Assembly (NCBI RefSeq): GCF_017498485.1
Contig: NZ_CP071795.1
Coordinates: 2,108,001 to 2,172,000, forward strand
Length of the DNA: 64,000 nucleotides
Reading direction: 5' to 3'
Origin: Polaribacter batillariae
GTDB lineage: Bacteria > Bacteroidota > Bacteroidia > Flavobacteriales > Flavobacteriaceae
Position 1 is the stretch's first letter. The number at the start of each line of letters is the position of its first letter. The position numbers and the translations under genes are program-made. Of this stretch, positions 1 through 9,474 are shown piece by piece. The notes beneath the pieces are model-generated. The model searched no databases. It saw nothing but the letters and a program-made list of their open reading frames with translations, and was not told the DNA's origin.

Positions 1-1
1 C

Positions 2-940
2 GTAATTGCAGGAAAATCAATTGTACAACGTTTGGTAGAAGATATTTCTTTTGTGATCGATCAAAAAATAGATGAAATTGCGTTTATAATTGGCCCCGCT
101 AAAAAAGGATTTCCATCAGAAACAGAACAAAATTTACTAAACATCGCAAAAGAATTAGGAGCAAAAGGCACTGTTTATGTACAAGAAGAAGCCTTAGGAA
201 CTGCACATGCCTTATATTGCGCAAAAGACTCTTTATCTGGCCCTTGTGTGGTGGCGTATGCAGATACTTTATTTAAAGCAAATTTTACTTTAGATGCCAA
301 TGCAGATGGGGCCATTTGGGTAAAAAAAGTAGAAGACCCAAGTGCCTTTGGAGTTGTAAAATTAGAAGATGGTTTTATTACAGATTTTGTAGAAAAACCC
401 AAAGAATTTGTTTCTAATTTCGCAATTATAGGTATTTATTACTTTAAAGATGGAGACAGAGTAAGAGAAGAAATACAGTATTTAATAGACAACGATTTAA
501 GAGAAAATAACGAATATCAATTAACCAATGTTTTAGAAACTCTAAAACAAGATGGCGCAAAATTTGTTCCTGGAACTGTAGATGCTTGGATGGATTGTGG
601 TAAAAAAGACCCAACAGTAGATACCAATAAACAAGTATTAAATTTCGAAGCAGCTGCAGGTAATAATTTAGTTTCCGAAGACGTTATATTAGAGAATTCA
701 GAAATAATACAACCTTGTTATATTGGTAAAAATGTTGTTTTAAAAGACAGTAAAATAGGCCCTCATGTTTCTATTGGCGATAATGGTATTGTATTAAATT
801 CTATTATTTCGAATTCATTAATACAATCTAACGTATCTATTTCCAACGCAAACTTAAACAAAGCGATGATTGGAAATCATGCAAAATATAATGGTAGATA
901 TACCTCTGTAAGTATTGGCGATTATACAGAATTAATTTAG
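2..940 (+). CDS. Sugar-phosphate nucleotidyltransferase, 5' end outside window
   Basis: The reading frame is open from base 2 (VIAGKSIVQRLVEDI), so the true start lies upstream and only the first few dozen residues are missing. The product resembles the RmlA/GlmU-like nucleotidyltransferases that activate a sugar 1-phosphate with NTP in the cytoplasm. The visible nucleotidyltransferase core includes DPSAFGVVKLEDG and EKP, followed by DAWMDCG, and the C-terminal third (about 220-300) shows hexapeptide left-handed beta-helix repeats such as IGKNVVLKDSKIGPHVSIG. The exact sugar cannot be read from sequence. The stop codon overlaps the next start by one base, so it begins an envelope-related run of co-directional genes. 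Confidence 0.85.
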   Translation, partial: VIAGKSIVQRLVEDISFVIDQKIDEIAFIIGPAKKGFPSETEQNLLNIAKELGAKGTVYVQEEALGTAHALYCAKDSLSGPCVVAYADTLFKANFTLDANADGAIWVKKVEDPSAFGVVKLEDGFITDFVEKPKEFVSNFAIIGIYYFKDGDRVREEIQYLIDNDLRENNEYQLTNVLETLKQDGAKFVPGTVDAWMDCGKKDPTVDTNKQVLNFEAAAGNNLVSEDVILENSEIIQPCYIGKNVVLKDSKIGPHVSIGDNGIVLNSIISNSLIQSNVSISNANLNKAMIGNHAKYNGRYTSVSIGDYTELI

Positions 941-1920
941 TGAAAACAAGAAGTAAGAATATAAAAAATAGAGAAAAGAGAGCTACTTGTTTAAAGTTTG
1001 TTCTCTTTTCTTTGTTCTTTATTCTTTTCTCTACGAAAATCTATTCGCAAGACAGCATTGCTGCTACAAAAGATTTAACAGAAGAAAAAGAGTTGCTTTT
1101 TCAACAATCTTTTTTTGAAGCACTTTCTCAAAAATCTATTGGAAATTACCAAAAAGCAATAGAGAATTTAGAAAATTGTAACCAAATTTTACCAAATAAT
1201 TTAACCGTCTTTTTCGAGTTTTCGAAAAATTATTTACGTTTAAACAATACACTTTTAGCAAAAGAATACATCAATAGAGCTTTGGCCCAAGAACCAGATA
1301 ATGTTTGGATGCTAAAACAATTAGTAAAAATACATGTTCGAGAAAGAGATTTTCTTAAAGCCATAAAAACACAACAAAAAATAATTGCCCAATATCCTAG
1401 AGAAAGAGAATATTTAGTGCGTTTGTATCTTCAAAATAAAGATCGCAAAAGTGCTGTCTCTTTATTAAAAATTTTAGAAAAAGAAGAAGTACTCTCTGCA
1501 AATTTAAAAAGATTAAAAGCGAATTTAAAAAAAGCAGAAGAAGCACCAAAGGTTAAAAAATTAGAGGCCAATATCGAAGACTTAATATCGAGATTTAAAA
1601 CAGATAAGTCGTATAAAATCTTAGAAGAAATTTTAAACAAGTCCCAAAACAATCCAGAGCGTCTTTTAAAATTTAGTAAACAAGGCATTGCACTGTTTCC
1701 TGCACAGCCTTTTGTGTATTTAATAAACGGAAAAGCATTAAATATAAAAAAGAACTTTAAAAAAGCTGTTGAAACTTTACAAAATGGTATCGATTTTGTT
1801 ATTGAAGATGATATGGAAGCAGATTTTTATAAAGAATTATCTACTTCTTATAAAGGATTAGGAAATAAAAAAAACGAGCAAAAGTTTCTAGAAAAATATA
1901 AAAAGTTGAAAGGAATATGA
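940..1920 (+). CDS. Tetratricopeptide-repeat protein, exported
   Basis: The start is a GTG overlapping the upstream TAG by one base, indicating translational coupling. Residues about 17-36 form a hydrophobic signal segment ending SQ, so the protein is probably periplasmic or anchored. After it come TPR-like helix pairs (about 55-190: KAIENLENCNQILPNN, AKEYINRALAQEPDN, KAIKTQQKIIAQYPR), a charged linker, and more TPR-like repeats near the C terminus (KAVETLQNGIDF). TPRs mediate protein-protein contact. No enzyme motif is visible. The position between a nucleotidyltransferase and a DUF4292 lipoprotein suggests an envelope role, which is inference. Confidence 0.8.
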   Translation: MKTRSKNIKNREKRATCLKFVLFSLFFILFSTKIYSQDSIAATKDLTEEKELLFQQSFFEALSQKSIGNYQKAIENLENCNQILPNNLTVFFEFSKNYLRLNNTLLAKEYINRALAQEPDNVWMLKQLVKIHVRERDFLKAIKTQQKIIAQYPREREYLVRLYLQNKDRKSAVSLLKILEKEEVLSANLKRLKANLKKAEEAPKVKKLEANIEDLISRFKTDKSYKILEEILNKSQNNPERLLKFSKQGIALFPAQPFVYLINGKALNIKKNFKKAVETLQNGIDFVIEDDMEADFYKELSTSYKGLGNKKNEQKFLEKYKKLKGI

Positions 1921-2687
1921 GAATTTTAAAATATATGTTTATTTGTATATTCGTTTTCGCTTCATGTAAAACAAAAAAATATACTATGGGAACTGCAGTT
2001 GTGGCCAAAGAAATGGCTGCTAAAAAAATAGCAAGAAAACACATCTCTAATAATTTTAATAAAAAAACTATAGACGCAAAGTTTAAAGCAAATTTTAATA
2101 ACGGAAAAATAAATCAGAATATTTCTGTGTATATGAAAATAGAAAAAGACAAGGTAATTTGGTTGAAAGGAACCAAGTTTATTTCTGTTTTTAAAGCCAA
2201 AATAACACCTACATCTGTTCAGTTTTATTCTCCTTTAAAAAAGCAATATTTCGATGGCGATTTTGCCATGTTAGAAGAATTATTAGGTACAGAAATTAAT
2301 TTTAATCAGCTTCAAAATTTATTGTTAGGTCAGGCAATGTTAAATATAAAAGAAGAAAAACAACTGGTAGAAATTGTTAACAATTCTTATATTTTAAAAC
2401 CAGAGGTACAATCTATTTTATTCGATGCTTTTTTTGATATTCATCCTGGACATTTTAAACTAAATAGCCAATCGATTGTAAACTCTGCAAAAGAACAACG
2501 TTTAGATATTTTTTATCCATCTTACACAATGGTAGATGAAGTTGTTTTTCCAAAGGAAATAAAAATAAAAGCAAAAGACGGAAAGAAGTTTACACAAATA
2601 GATTTCGATTTAAAATCAGTAGAATTTAATACAGCCATTAACACTTCTTTTTCGATACCTAATGGATATAAACGTATAGAATTATAG
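1917..2687 (+). CDS. DUF4292-family lipoprotein
   Basis: The start ATG overlaps the end of the TPR gene by four bases. The N terminus (KYMFICIFVFASCKTKK) is a lipoprotein signal with a lipobox-like FASC and a lipidated Cys near residue 17. The rest (about 45-250) has the alternating strand pattern of the DUF4292 family, which resembles LolA/LolB-like half-barrels, for example INQNISVYMKIEKDKVIW and VKSVEF-like strands. DUF4292 proteins commonly neighbour a TPR protein and an M23-like protein in Flavobacteria, as here. A role in outer-membrane lipoprotein or lipid handling is plausible but unproven. Confidence 0.8.
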   Translation: MRILKYMFICIFVFASCKTKKYTMGTAVVAKEMAAKKIARKHISNNFNKKTIDAKFKANFNNGKINQNISVYMKIEKDKVIWLKGTKFISVFKAKITPTSVQFYSPLKKQYFDGDFAMLEELLGTEINFNQLQNLLLGQAMLNIKEEKQLVEIVNNSYILKPEVQSILFDAFFDIHPGHFKLNSQSIVNSAKEQRLDIFYPSYTMVDEVVFPKEIKIKAKDGKKFTQIDFDLKSVEFNTAINTSFSIPNGYKRIEL

Positions 2688-3910
2688 TGCTAAAAGAAAA
2701 ACTTCATATCGTATTTTTTACACTCTTTTTAAGTTGTCTTTCCATTTTCGGACAAACAAAAAAAGAGCTAGAACAACAGCGTATAAAACTGAAAAAAGAA
2801 ATTCAGCAAGTAAATAGTTTGTTATTTACAGAGCAAAAAAAAGAAAAAAATGCTTTAGAAAACCTAAAAGATATCAACCAGAAAATACAAGTTCGCTTAA
2901 AATTAATAAATACAATTAATTTAGAAGCGAAATTATTATCTAACGAGATTCAAAAAAACCAAAAAGAATTAGACAAGTTAGAGAAAGAACTCTCTGATCT
3001 AAAAAAAGATTATGGAGATATGATTTTTAAATCTTACAAAAGCAAATCGCAACAAAGTAGAGCAATGTTTTTGTTGTCTTCACAAAATTTTTATCAAGCC
3101 TACAAACGTTTAGAATACTTAAAACAATATGCTGCTTTTAGAAAAAAGCAAGCAGAAGCCATTGTAGCACAAACAAAGGTGGTAGAAAAATTAAACGATT
3201 CTTTAATAAAGCAAAAGCAAATAAAAGACACTTTAATACTTGCAGAAAAAGAGCAAAAAAATATCATAGAATTAGATAGAAAGAGGCAAGAAAAATTAAT
3301 TTCTACCATTAAAAAGAAAGAAAGTAAGTACAAAAGAGATCTTAGAAAGAAAATTTCTGAAGAAAAAAAAGTGGCTGCAAAAATCGATGAAATTATTAGA
3401 GATGAAATTGCAAAAGCAAACAGAAACGTAAAAAATAAACCCAAATCTTCCAAAAAAAACGAGTTTATATTAAGTCCGGAAGCAAAAGCATTGGCAGCAA
3501 AATTCGAGCTAAACAAAGGTAAATTACCATGGCCCGTTAAAGAAGGTTTAATTACACGAAAATTTGGCAGACAACCACACCCAACTTTTCCAGGAATTAC
3601 AATTAATGGAACAGGCTTGCATATTACTACCAAAAGTGGCAACAATGCAGAAGCCATTTTTAGTGGGCAAGTTATGAATATTTTAATTTCGCCAGAAGGA
3701 AGAAAAAATGTGTTAATAAGACATGGTAATTACATATCTTCTTATAACAATTTAAGCAAATTATACGTAAAAAAAGGAGATGCCATTGTGGTTGGGCAAA
3801 ATATTGGTAAAATATTTACCAACAAAGTTTCCGGAAAAACAAACCTTATTTTTGCGATTTACAAAAATACAGTTCCTTTAAACCCTGCTTCTTGGATTTT
3901 AAAAAGGTAG
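2687..3910 (+). CDS. EnvC/M23-family murein hydrolase activator-like protein
   Basis: A GTG start overlaps the previous stop by one base. After a signal peptide (about 1-23, ending IFGQ) there is a long coiled coil (about 25-260) and a C-terminal LytM/M23 domain (about 280-407). The LytM zinc-ligand motifs look degenerate: GLHI replaces the GIDI-type motif and LIFAI replaces LHFEI. This matches EnvC/NlpD-type activators that have lost peptidase activity and switch on amidases during cell separation. It is expected in the periplasm. The assignment rests on domain order and C-terminal motifs such as GQVMNI and GQNIGKI. Confidence 0.85.
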   Translation: MLKEKLHIVFFTLFLSCLSIFGQTKKELEQQRIKLKKEIQQVNSLLFTEQKKEKNALENLKDINQKIQVRLKLINTINLEAKLLSNEIQKNQKELDKLEKELSDLKKDYGDMIFKSYKSKSQQSRAMFLLSSQNFYQAYKRLEYLKQYAAFRKKQAEAIVAQTKVVEKLNDSLIKQKQIKDTLILAEKEQKNIIELDRKRQEKLISTIKKKESKYKRDLRKKISEEKKVAAKIDEIIRDEIAKANRNVKNKPKSSKKNEFILSPEAKALAAKFELNKGKLPWPVKEGLITRKFGRQPHPTFPGITINGTGLHITTKSGNNAEAIFSGQVMNILISPEGRKNVLIRHGNYISSYNNLSKLYVKKGDAIVVGQNIGKIFTNKVSGKTNLIFAIYKNTVPLNPASWILKR

Positions 3911-3998
3911 TTTTAGTAGAAAAACCATTTTGTACTTTACGTTTTAGTTTCTGAATATCAATAAAATAAATTTTTTATATTTATTTATTTTTATTGGA

Positions 3999-4006
3999 TA
4001 TCTTTG
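3999..4006 (+). promoter_or_regulatory. TAnnTTTG-type promoter box
   Basis: TATCTTTG matches the Bacteroidetes -7 consensus TAnnTTTG, 18 bases before the ATG at 4025 in an otherwise AT-rich gap. No clear -33 TTG is visible at the usual spacing, so this is only a candidate promoter for the ATPase/MscS pair. Confidence 0.4.
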
Positions 4007-4024
4007 AAATGTTAACAACCGTCA

Positions 4025-7018
4025 ATGGAAGAAACTATTTTACAACAGAAGAACGAAATCGTAGCTTTATATAAAGAAAAGTTGCTGTCTGTTTTTTTAG
4101 AAAAAATTACTGAGCATCATAAAACGATGCAAAAAATAGAGCAGCTTCAAAAAAATCTCGTTAATAAAACCTTTACAACAGAAGAAGATGTTGCTATAAA
4201 AGAACTAGATACTTACAAAGAAGCATTAGATAATGTAGTTTCGAGCTATTTTTCTAAAATAAATTCTAACGAAGAGCTTTTATTTAACGACTATTTTACC
4301 TCTTTAGATGCTTATTTAGAGACTTTACATACGAGCATAACTAGAACGCAAGACAAAGAACGATTTTTTGGTTTAGAAACAGATTCTAAAACCCTAAAAT
4401 TTAAAAAAAGTATAAAACGTAGTTTATTTAATATCTCTAAAATTCCTCTAAAAACAGCCAACATTTTTAGAAAAACAAAAAAAGAAGTTGTTTTTTGGCA
4501 ACAAGAAATACCTTTTAAAAATGCAACATCGTATTATTTTAAAGGCGAACTTATAAAAAGTTTGGCGACAGCCATAGATGCAATACACAAAGAAATATCA
4601 GAAATTACAAACATTTATTGGAAGATTGATCATGGTATAGATGAGGCTATAAAGCTTCTTTTGTCCGACAAAAAAGAACTGTCTTTTTCCGAAGATTTAT
4701 TCGATACTTTAAAAGAAGTACCTTCTTTAGAATCGAGAATCGAGCACCATAAATTAGCCTTTGCAGAAATTTTTGAAGCAACTGCTTTGCAATATACAGA
4801 TGCATTGTACAAAGCAGATACTTTCGAGTTGCCTGCCCATTTTTTTAACACTAATAAAATTGCAAATTACCAAAAAGAGGTTTTCGAGAAAAGCCAAAAA
4901 GAGGCAAAACTTTGGCAAAATACCTTTAGCGTTTTAGAAAGCGATTGGGAGTTAGATATCGAAATTTTTAAAATTATTTTTAGTGTACTTTTTAAATACG
5001 ATGTTTTAGAAAGGTCTATAAACAAGCGCTCGGAAGTTGTTAAAAACGAATTGGAAAATATTAAAACATATTTGTTTGACGTAAAAAGCACAATTTCGAA
5101 AGCAAAAACAAAGGCAGACATAAAAAGTGCCTTTGTTAATGAGTTGAAAAATGTAAACAAGCACTTTAAAAAAACTATTGAAGAAACTTCTATACGAATT
5201 ACAAATCTAGAATTGCCACTACAAATTAATCAGTTCGAAGAAAATGTACTACAAGTTCTAAAAACACTTTCTACAAAAAGAGCGATTAGTTCTGATATGG
5301 ATTTTAGTACAAAAACAGCAACATCAGCTATAAATTATATTTCGCCTTACGAGTTAGTAACCTACCAAAGTTGGCCAAGTTTACTCAGTACAATTAAACA
5401 AGCAAAAGTAGATTTAAATGTAAAAGTTACTTCTTTTATAGACGATATAAATGCATTGGCTCAAGTAAGTGAATTTAACTTAGAATCGGCTTTATCTCTT
5501 TTCGACAACGATACCGAAGACAGTATTTCTACAGAAAATTCACCTAAAAAAGTCGCTTTAGAAGGCTTAGAAAGAAGCGAAGAAAAAATTGAAGAATTAA
5601 AAAATACGTTAGCCCATTTAAATGTTTCTAATGGCAAACTGCTATTGCCAAGCATCAATAAATTTAACCAAAGTATTTTAGAATTAACAGATACAGAAAA
5701 TATTTTAGAGATTAGATTATCGATTGCAAAGGCAAAATCTATCGAAAAAAGTAAATTACTAAAAGAAAAAGTAATAAATAACGTTAAGAATTTTGTTCCT
5801 GTCGCCATAAACTATTCTAAAAATAAGTACACAAAAACAGCCAGACGTGTAAAAAACTTGTTAATTAGAACAGGTTTGTACAAAGAAATTGCAGACGTAA
5901 ACAGCGATTTATCTGACTTTTTAAAGCAAGCAGAACAAGCCTTAGACGAATTACCTTATGTGTATCAACGCTTATTTCGTTCGGAAACTTTACAAAACGA
6001 AACACTATTTATTGGAAGAACAGAAGCATTACAAAGTTTAGATGTCGCTTACAATTCATTTGGTAAAAACCACTATGCAGCTACTGTAATTGTTGGCGAA
6101 AGAGGCTCAGGAAAAACATCTTTAATCCATTATTTTTTAAATCAGCATAAAAAAATGCCTAAAACCATTTTTTTATCATCAAAACAAAATATTAGCGAAC
6201 CTATTGACTTTATTGCCTTTCTAAAAACATCTTTTAAAAAAGATTTAGATACCATAGAAGATTGGATCGCCTTTTTTAACAACGGAAAAAAGAAAATAAT
6301 TATTTTAGAAGATTTACAGTATTTGTATTTTAGAAAAGTAGGTGGCTTTAATGTGCTTTATTTATTATCTAATTTAATTGCTTCAACCAAAAAAAATGTT
6401 TTTTGGATAGTTACTTCATCTAAGTATGCGTTTCAATATTTAGATAAATCAATTCAAATATCAGAACTTTTTGCTTTTCAGATAGAAATGAATGAAATTG
6501 ACAAACAAACAATTACAGAAGCCTTAATAAAAAGACACAAAATTAGTGGCTACAATTTGCATTTCGAAAAACCACCAGTTGCTTATTTAACCAAAAAATT
6601 TTTAAAATCTCCTGTAGAAGTGCAACAAGAAATCTTAAAAGAAGACTTTTTTAGCGATATTAATAAAATTGCACAAAGTAATTTTAGAATCGCTTTTATG
6701 TACTGGATTCGCTCTACAGTAAAAGTTTCTGGAAGCACCATTTATATGCGTTCTTTAAAAAGTATCAACACCTCTTTTTTAAACAAATTAGCCCCTATAA
6801 AATTATTAATGCTAAATAGTATTTTGTTGCAAGAAAGATTAACGATAGAAGATATTTTACAGCTCTCTAGCTTAAATGAACAGCACACTAAAAACATTGT
6901 ACATGCTTTGTACGAAAAAGGCTTGCTAACAATGGAAAATGAAGAATTTTACACGATAAACATATTTTTATATCGTCAAATTACCACTTTATTAAAGAGT
7001 AAAAATGTGATTCATTAA
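4025..7018 (+). CDS. Large coiled-coil protein with C-terminal P-loop (AAA-like) ATPase domain
   Basis: This 997-residue protein belongs to no family I recognise with certainty. Residues 1-670 are mostly helical, Lys/Glu-rich and coiled-coil-like. A P-loop domain follows: Walker A GERGSGKT (691-698), Walker B KIIILEDLQ with acidic residues near 762-763, and a sensor-like FWIVTSSK. The C-terminal 150 residues look like a winged-helix region (LTIEDILQLSSLNEQHTKNIVHALYEKGLL). The layout resembles an ORC/Cdc6- or STAND-like ATPase with a long sensing or scaffold arm. The stop is immediately followed by the ATG of an MscS gene, so the two are very likely cotranscribed and possibly act together at the membrane (inference). 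Confidence 0.75.
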   Translation: MEETILQQKNEIVALYKEKLLSVFLEKITEHHKTMQKIEQLQKNLVNKTFTTEEDVAIKELDTYKEALDNVVSSYFSKINSNEELLFNDYFTSLDAYLETLHTSITRTQDKERFFGLETDSKTLKFKKSIKRSLFNISKIPLKTANIFRKTKKEVVFWQQEIPFKNATSYYFKGELIKSLATAIDAIHKEISEITNIYWKIDHGIDEAIKLLLSDKKELSFSEDLFDTLKEVPSLESRIEHHKLAFAEIFEATALQYTDALYKADTFELPAHFFNTNKIANYQKEVFEKSQKEAKLWQNTFSVLESDWELDIEIFKIIFSVLFKYDVLERSINKRSEVVKNELENIKTYLFDVKSTISKAKTKADIKSAFVNELKNVNKHFKKTIEETSIRITNLELPLQINQFEENVLQVLKTLSTKRAISSDMDFSTKTATSAINYISPYELVTYQSWPSLLSTIKQAKVDLNVKVTSFIDDINALAQVSEFNLESALSLFDNDTEDSISTENSPKKVALEGLERSEEKIEELKNTLAHLNVSNGKLLLPSINKFNQSILELTDTENILEIRLSIAKAKSIEKSKLLKEKVINNVKNFVPVAINYSKNKYTKTARRVKNLLIRTGLYKEIADVNSDLSDFLKQAEQALDELPYVYQRLFRSETLQNETLFIGRTEALQSLDVAYNSFGKNHYAATVIVGERGSGKTSLIHYFLNQHKKMPKTIFLSSKQNISEPIDFIAFLKTSFKKDLDTIEDWIAFFNNGKKKIIILEDLQYLYFRKVGGFNVLYLLSNLIASTKKNVFWIVTSSKYAFQYLDKSIQISELFAFQIEMNEIDKQTITEALIKRHKISGYNLHFEKPPVAYLTKKFLKSPVEVQQEILKEDFFSDINKIAQSNFRIAFMYWIRSTVKVSGSTIYMRSLKSINTSFLNKLAPIKLLMLNSILLQERLTIEDILQLSSLNEQHTKNIVHALYEKGLLTMENEEFYTINIFLYRQITTLLKSKNVIH

Positions 7019-8023
7019 ATGTTTAAAATGAAAAAAATAATTATCATATTTCTTTTTATTACTGCCAACTTTATAGCAGTAAACAAAAATACGGTTGCAT
7101 TTTTACCAATTCAATCTTCAATTGTACAACAAACAGATAGTGTAAAAGTAGATTCTTTAAAAATAAACTCTGTTGTAAAAGAAGAAGCAAAAAAAGAAGT
7201 AAAAAATACCAAAGATAAAATAGTTGAAAATTTAACGCCACCACCAATTTGGGAATTCTTTTCGGCAGCCAAAATTTTCTGGGCAATTATTTTTATTATT
7301 ATTGGCTATTTACTTATAAAATTTACGGTTTCTTTATTAGAAAAATATGCAGAAAAATTTACAAACCAACGAATTACAATAAAAGGAATTATTCCTGTAA
7401 TTAAAATTTTTGGTTGGATATTTATTATTGTTTTAATTATTGTTGGTGTTTTTCAACCTCCAGCAGCTACCTTAATTGCGGTGTCTGCATCTTTAGGTAT
7501 TGCAGTTGGTTTTGCATCACAAGATATTATTAAAAACATTTTTGGCGGAATTATTATCTTGTTAGACCGACCTTTTACAGTGGGCGATAAAATTGAAGTG
7601 GGCAGCCATTATGGAGAAGTTGTAGAAATTGGTTTGCGATCAATAAGAATTGTAACTGCAGACGACTCTTTGGTAAGTATTCCAAATGGAGAGTTAATGA
7701 ACGAATCTGTATCGAACTCTAATACAGGCGAAGCCAATTGCCAAGTTGTTGCAGAAATTTATTTACCCATTACTGTAGATACAAAACGCGTGAGACAATT
7801 GGCTTATGAATCTGCACAAATATCTAAATACATCTATTTAAACAAACCTATTTATGTGTTGTTTTTTAATGAAGTAAAAGAAGGCCGTTCTTATTTAAAA
7901 ATGCGTTTAAAAGCTTATGTTGTAGATATTCGTTACGAATTTGCATTTAAAAGCGATATGACAGAAATTGTAATAAAGCAGCTTTTAGAACAAAAAATTA
8001 TTGATCCTAAAGATTTAAGATAA
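7019..8023 (+). CDS. MscS-family mechanosensitive ion channel
   Basis: The ATG abuts the stop of the ATPase gene with no gap. The N terminus is a hydrophobic signal-like segment, then a Lys-rich linker. Transmembrane helices lie near 78-105 and 122-145, followed by the MscS pore helix TM3 (VSASLGIAVGFASQDIIKNIFGGIIILLD, Gly/Ala-rich) and the beta domain (FTVGDKIEVGSHYGEVVEIGLRSIRI...IPNGELM). These are the diagnostic MscS signatures, so it should be an inner-membrane tension-gated channel that releases solutes on osmotic downshock. Pairing with a large ATPase is unusual for MscS genes. Confidence 0.92.
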   Translation: MFKMKKIIIIFLFITANFIAVNKNTVAFLPIQSSIVQQTDSVKVDSLKINSVVKEEAKKEVKNTKDKIVENLTPPPIWEFFSAAKIFWAIIFIIIGYLLIKFTVSLLEKYAEKFTNQRITIKGIIPVIKIFGWIFIIVLIIVGVFQPPAATLIAVSASLGIAVGFASQDIIKNIFGGIIILLDRPFTVGDKIEVGSHYGEVVEIGLRSIRIVTADDSLVSIPNGELMNESVSNSNTGEANCQVVAEIYLPITVDTKRVRQLAYESAQISKYIYLNKPIYVLFFNEVKEGRSYLKMRLKAYVVDIRYEFAFKSDMTEIVIKQLLEQKIIDPKDLR

Positions 8024-8186
8024 GCTTTTTTAAGAGTTAATACAAACCTAAAATTATCTTAAAATAGTATTTGTGTCAAATTTGTTTTTAATAACGTCAA
8101 TCACTATTTCCTATACTTTGTAATTTAGTGCTGAATTTAGATAGTACATCTATTTTTCAATACATATTCACTTTAAAAATTACAAA

Positions 8187-8747
8187 ATGGAAAACTTAAA
8201 CAGAAAGACTGTTGCAATTTTAGCAACAAATGGATTTGAAGAAAGCGAATTAAGAGAACCAAAAAAAGCCTTGGAAGAAGCTGGTGCAGAAGTGCATGTA
8301 GTTTCTTTAAAATCTGGCGAAATAAAATCCTGGGCAGATGGTAATTGGGGCAAAAGTTACAAAGTAGATAAAACTTTAGATGAAGTTTCTCAAGCAGATT
8401 ATAATGCATTAATGTTGCCAGGAGGAGTTATCAATCCTGATTTATTAAGAAATGATGAAAATGCGGTAAAGTTTGTAAAATCTTTTTTTGAAAACCATAA
8501 ACCAGTAGCCGCAATATGCCATGCACCTTGGTTATTAGCAGAAGCAGGAGTTTTAGAAGGAAGAAACGTAACCTCATACAGCTCCATTAAAACAGATATT
8601 ATAAATGCAGGGGCAAATTGGTCTGATAAAGAAGTTGTTGTAGATGCAGGGTTAGTAACCAGTAGAAACCCGAAAGATTTACCAGCATTTAACGCAAAAC
8701 TCGTGGAAGAAGTATATGAAGGAAAGCACGAAGAGCAAATGGCGTAA
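8187..8747 (+). CDS. DJ-1/PfpI-family class I glutamine amidotransferase-like protein
   Basis: This 186-residue cytoplasmic protein has the DJ-1/PfpI fold: VAILATNGFEESEL with a conserved Glu near residue 18, and the nucleophile elbow AICHAPWLL with Cys111-His112. A long central region and the late motifs VTSYSSIKTDI and VVVDAGLVTSRNPKDLPAF are typical of the PfpI/YhbO stress-protein branch. Members are reported as proteases, glyoxalases or deglycases, so the reaction stays open. It stands alone with a 160-bp upstream gap, probably as a stress-related monocistronic gene. Confidence 0.9.
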   Translation: MENLNRKTVAILATNGFEESELREPKKALEEAGAEVHVVSLKSGEIKSWADGNWGKSYKVDKTLDEVSQADYNALMLPGGVINPDLLRNDENAVKFVKSFFENHKPVAAICHAPWLLAEAGVLEGRNVTSYSSIKTDIINAGANWSDKEVVVDAGLVTSRNPKDLPAFNAKLVEEVYEGKHEEQMA

Positions 8748-8829
8748 TCTTTTAAATTACAAATCTTAAAATTGAAAAGAGATAAATATTAATATTAAAA
8801 AAGAAGTTAGCACAAATAAGAAATTACGA

Positions 8830-9336
8830 ATGGATAATTTAATTAAAATTGATAATAGGATTTATGGAATTGATAAATTATCTCAAATAAACGATAAAAT
8901 TATTAATTGGAATTTTGAAGAAATCAAAGGAATAGGTTTTTGTAGAAAACACGATTCCTATGCTCATATAGAGTTTCGAATTTTTGAGTATCAAAAAGAA
9001 GATTTTTATGATTTTATAAAATGGGAAGTTTCTTCTGAATTATTACCCGATTATGAAAAATCGTATGGGATAGAAATTCTGAATAACTATTGCTCATTTC
9101 TTAAAAATTATATTACTGGACTTAAAGGTATAAATACTCAATTAGTTTTTGAAATTACCAATGCTGGTTTTCATCCAACTGATAGATGGTGGAAAGTTGT
9201 GGGATATGCATTTATTCAGGGATTCATAAGTTGTTTTGACAATGAACTATTCGAAAAAAACAAGAAGAAAAGTGAGGATTATTTTAAAAAAATAAACGAA
9301 ATAAAAGATATGGTTAAACAATTAAATTCAGTCTAA
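8830..9336 (+). CDS. Hypothetical accessory protein (168 aa)
   Basis: I do not recognise a family. The protein is soluble, rich in aromatic and charged residues (YAHIEFRIFEYQKEDFYDFIKWEV, HPTDRWWKVVGYAFIQGF) and ends in a Lys-rich helix. There is no signal peptide or membrane segment. It is followed within a few bases by an attC-like imperfect palindrome, an arrangement shared with the genes at 62480 and 56309. This suggests it arrived as a small mobile gene cassette (inference). Codon use looks as AT-rich as the neighbours. Confidence 0.6.
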   Translation: MDNLIKIDNRIYGIDKLSQINDKIINWNFEEIKGIGFCRKHDSYAHIEFRIFEYQKEDFYDFIKWEVSSELLPDYEKSYGIEILNNYCSFLKNYITGLKGINTQLVFEITNAGFHPTDRWWKVVGYAFIQGFISCFDNELFEKNKKKSEDYFKKINEIKDMVKQLNSV

Positions 9337-9342
9337 AATTAC

Positions 9343-9474
9343 TTGTGCTAGCCGTATATAAACCATTGCTGGGTCTGTGCTCATCTGGAAAATTCCTGCG
9401 GAATTTTCACGTAGATTTGTACTTGGAGTAATTCATGCTTTAACACGCAACGATCCATACACATAAACGTTGTC
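9343..9474 (+). repeat. attC-like imperfect palindrome, copy 1
   Basis: Just after the stop of the hypothetical gene, GTATATAAACCATTGC on the left pairs imperfectly with GCAACGATCCATACACATAA on the right. An inner hairpin is formed by GAAAATTCC and GGAATTTTC. The element ends in ACGTTGTC. The same architecture and many identical inner bases (GCGGA.TTTTCA, GTACTTG, CACGCAAC) occur at 63275-63413. Confidence 0.65.

Noticed and set aside
3100..3657. Long minus-strand frame inside the EnvC-like gene
   Set aside because: It is the shadow of a Lys/Glu-rich coiled coil (antisense gives Phe/Leu/Ser-rich text) and lies wholly within a well-supported gene.
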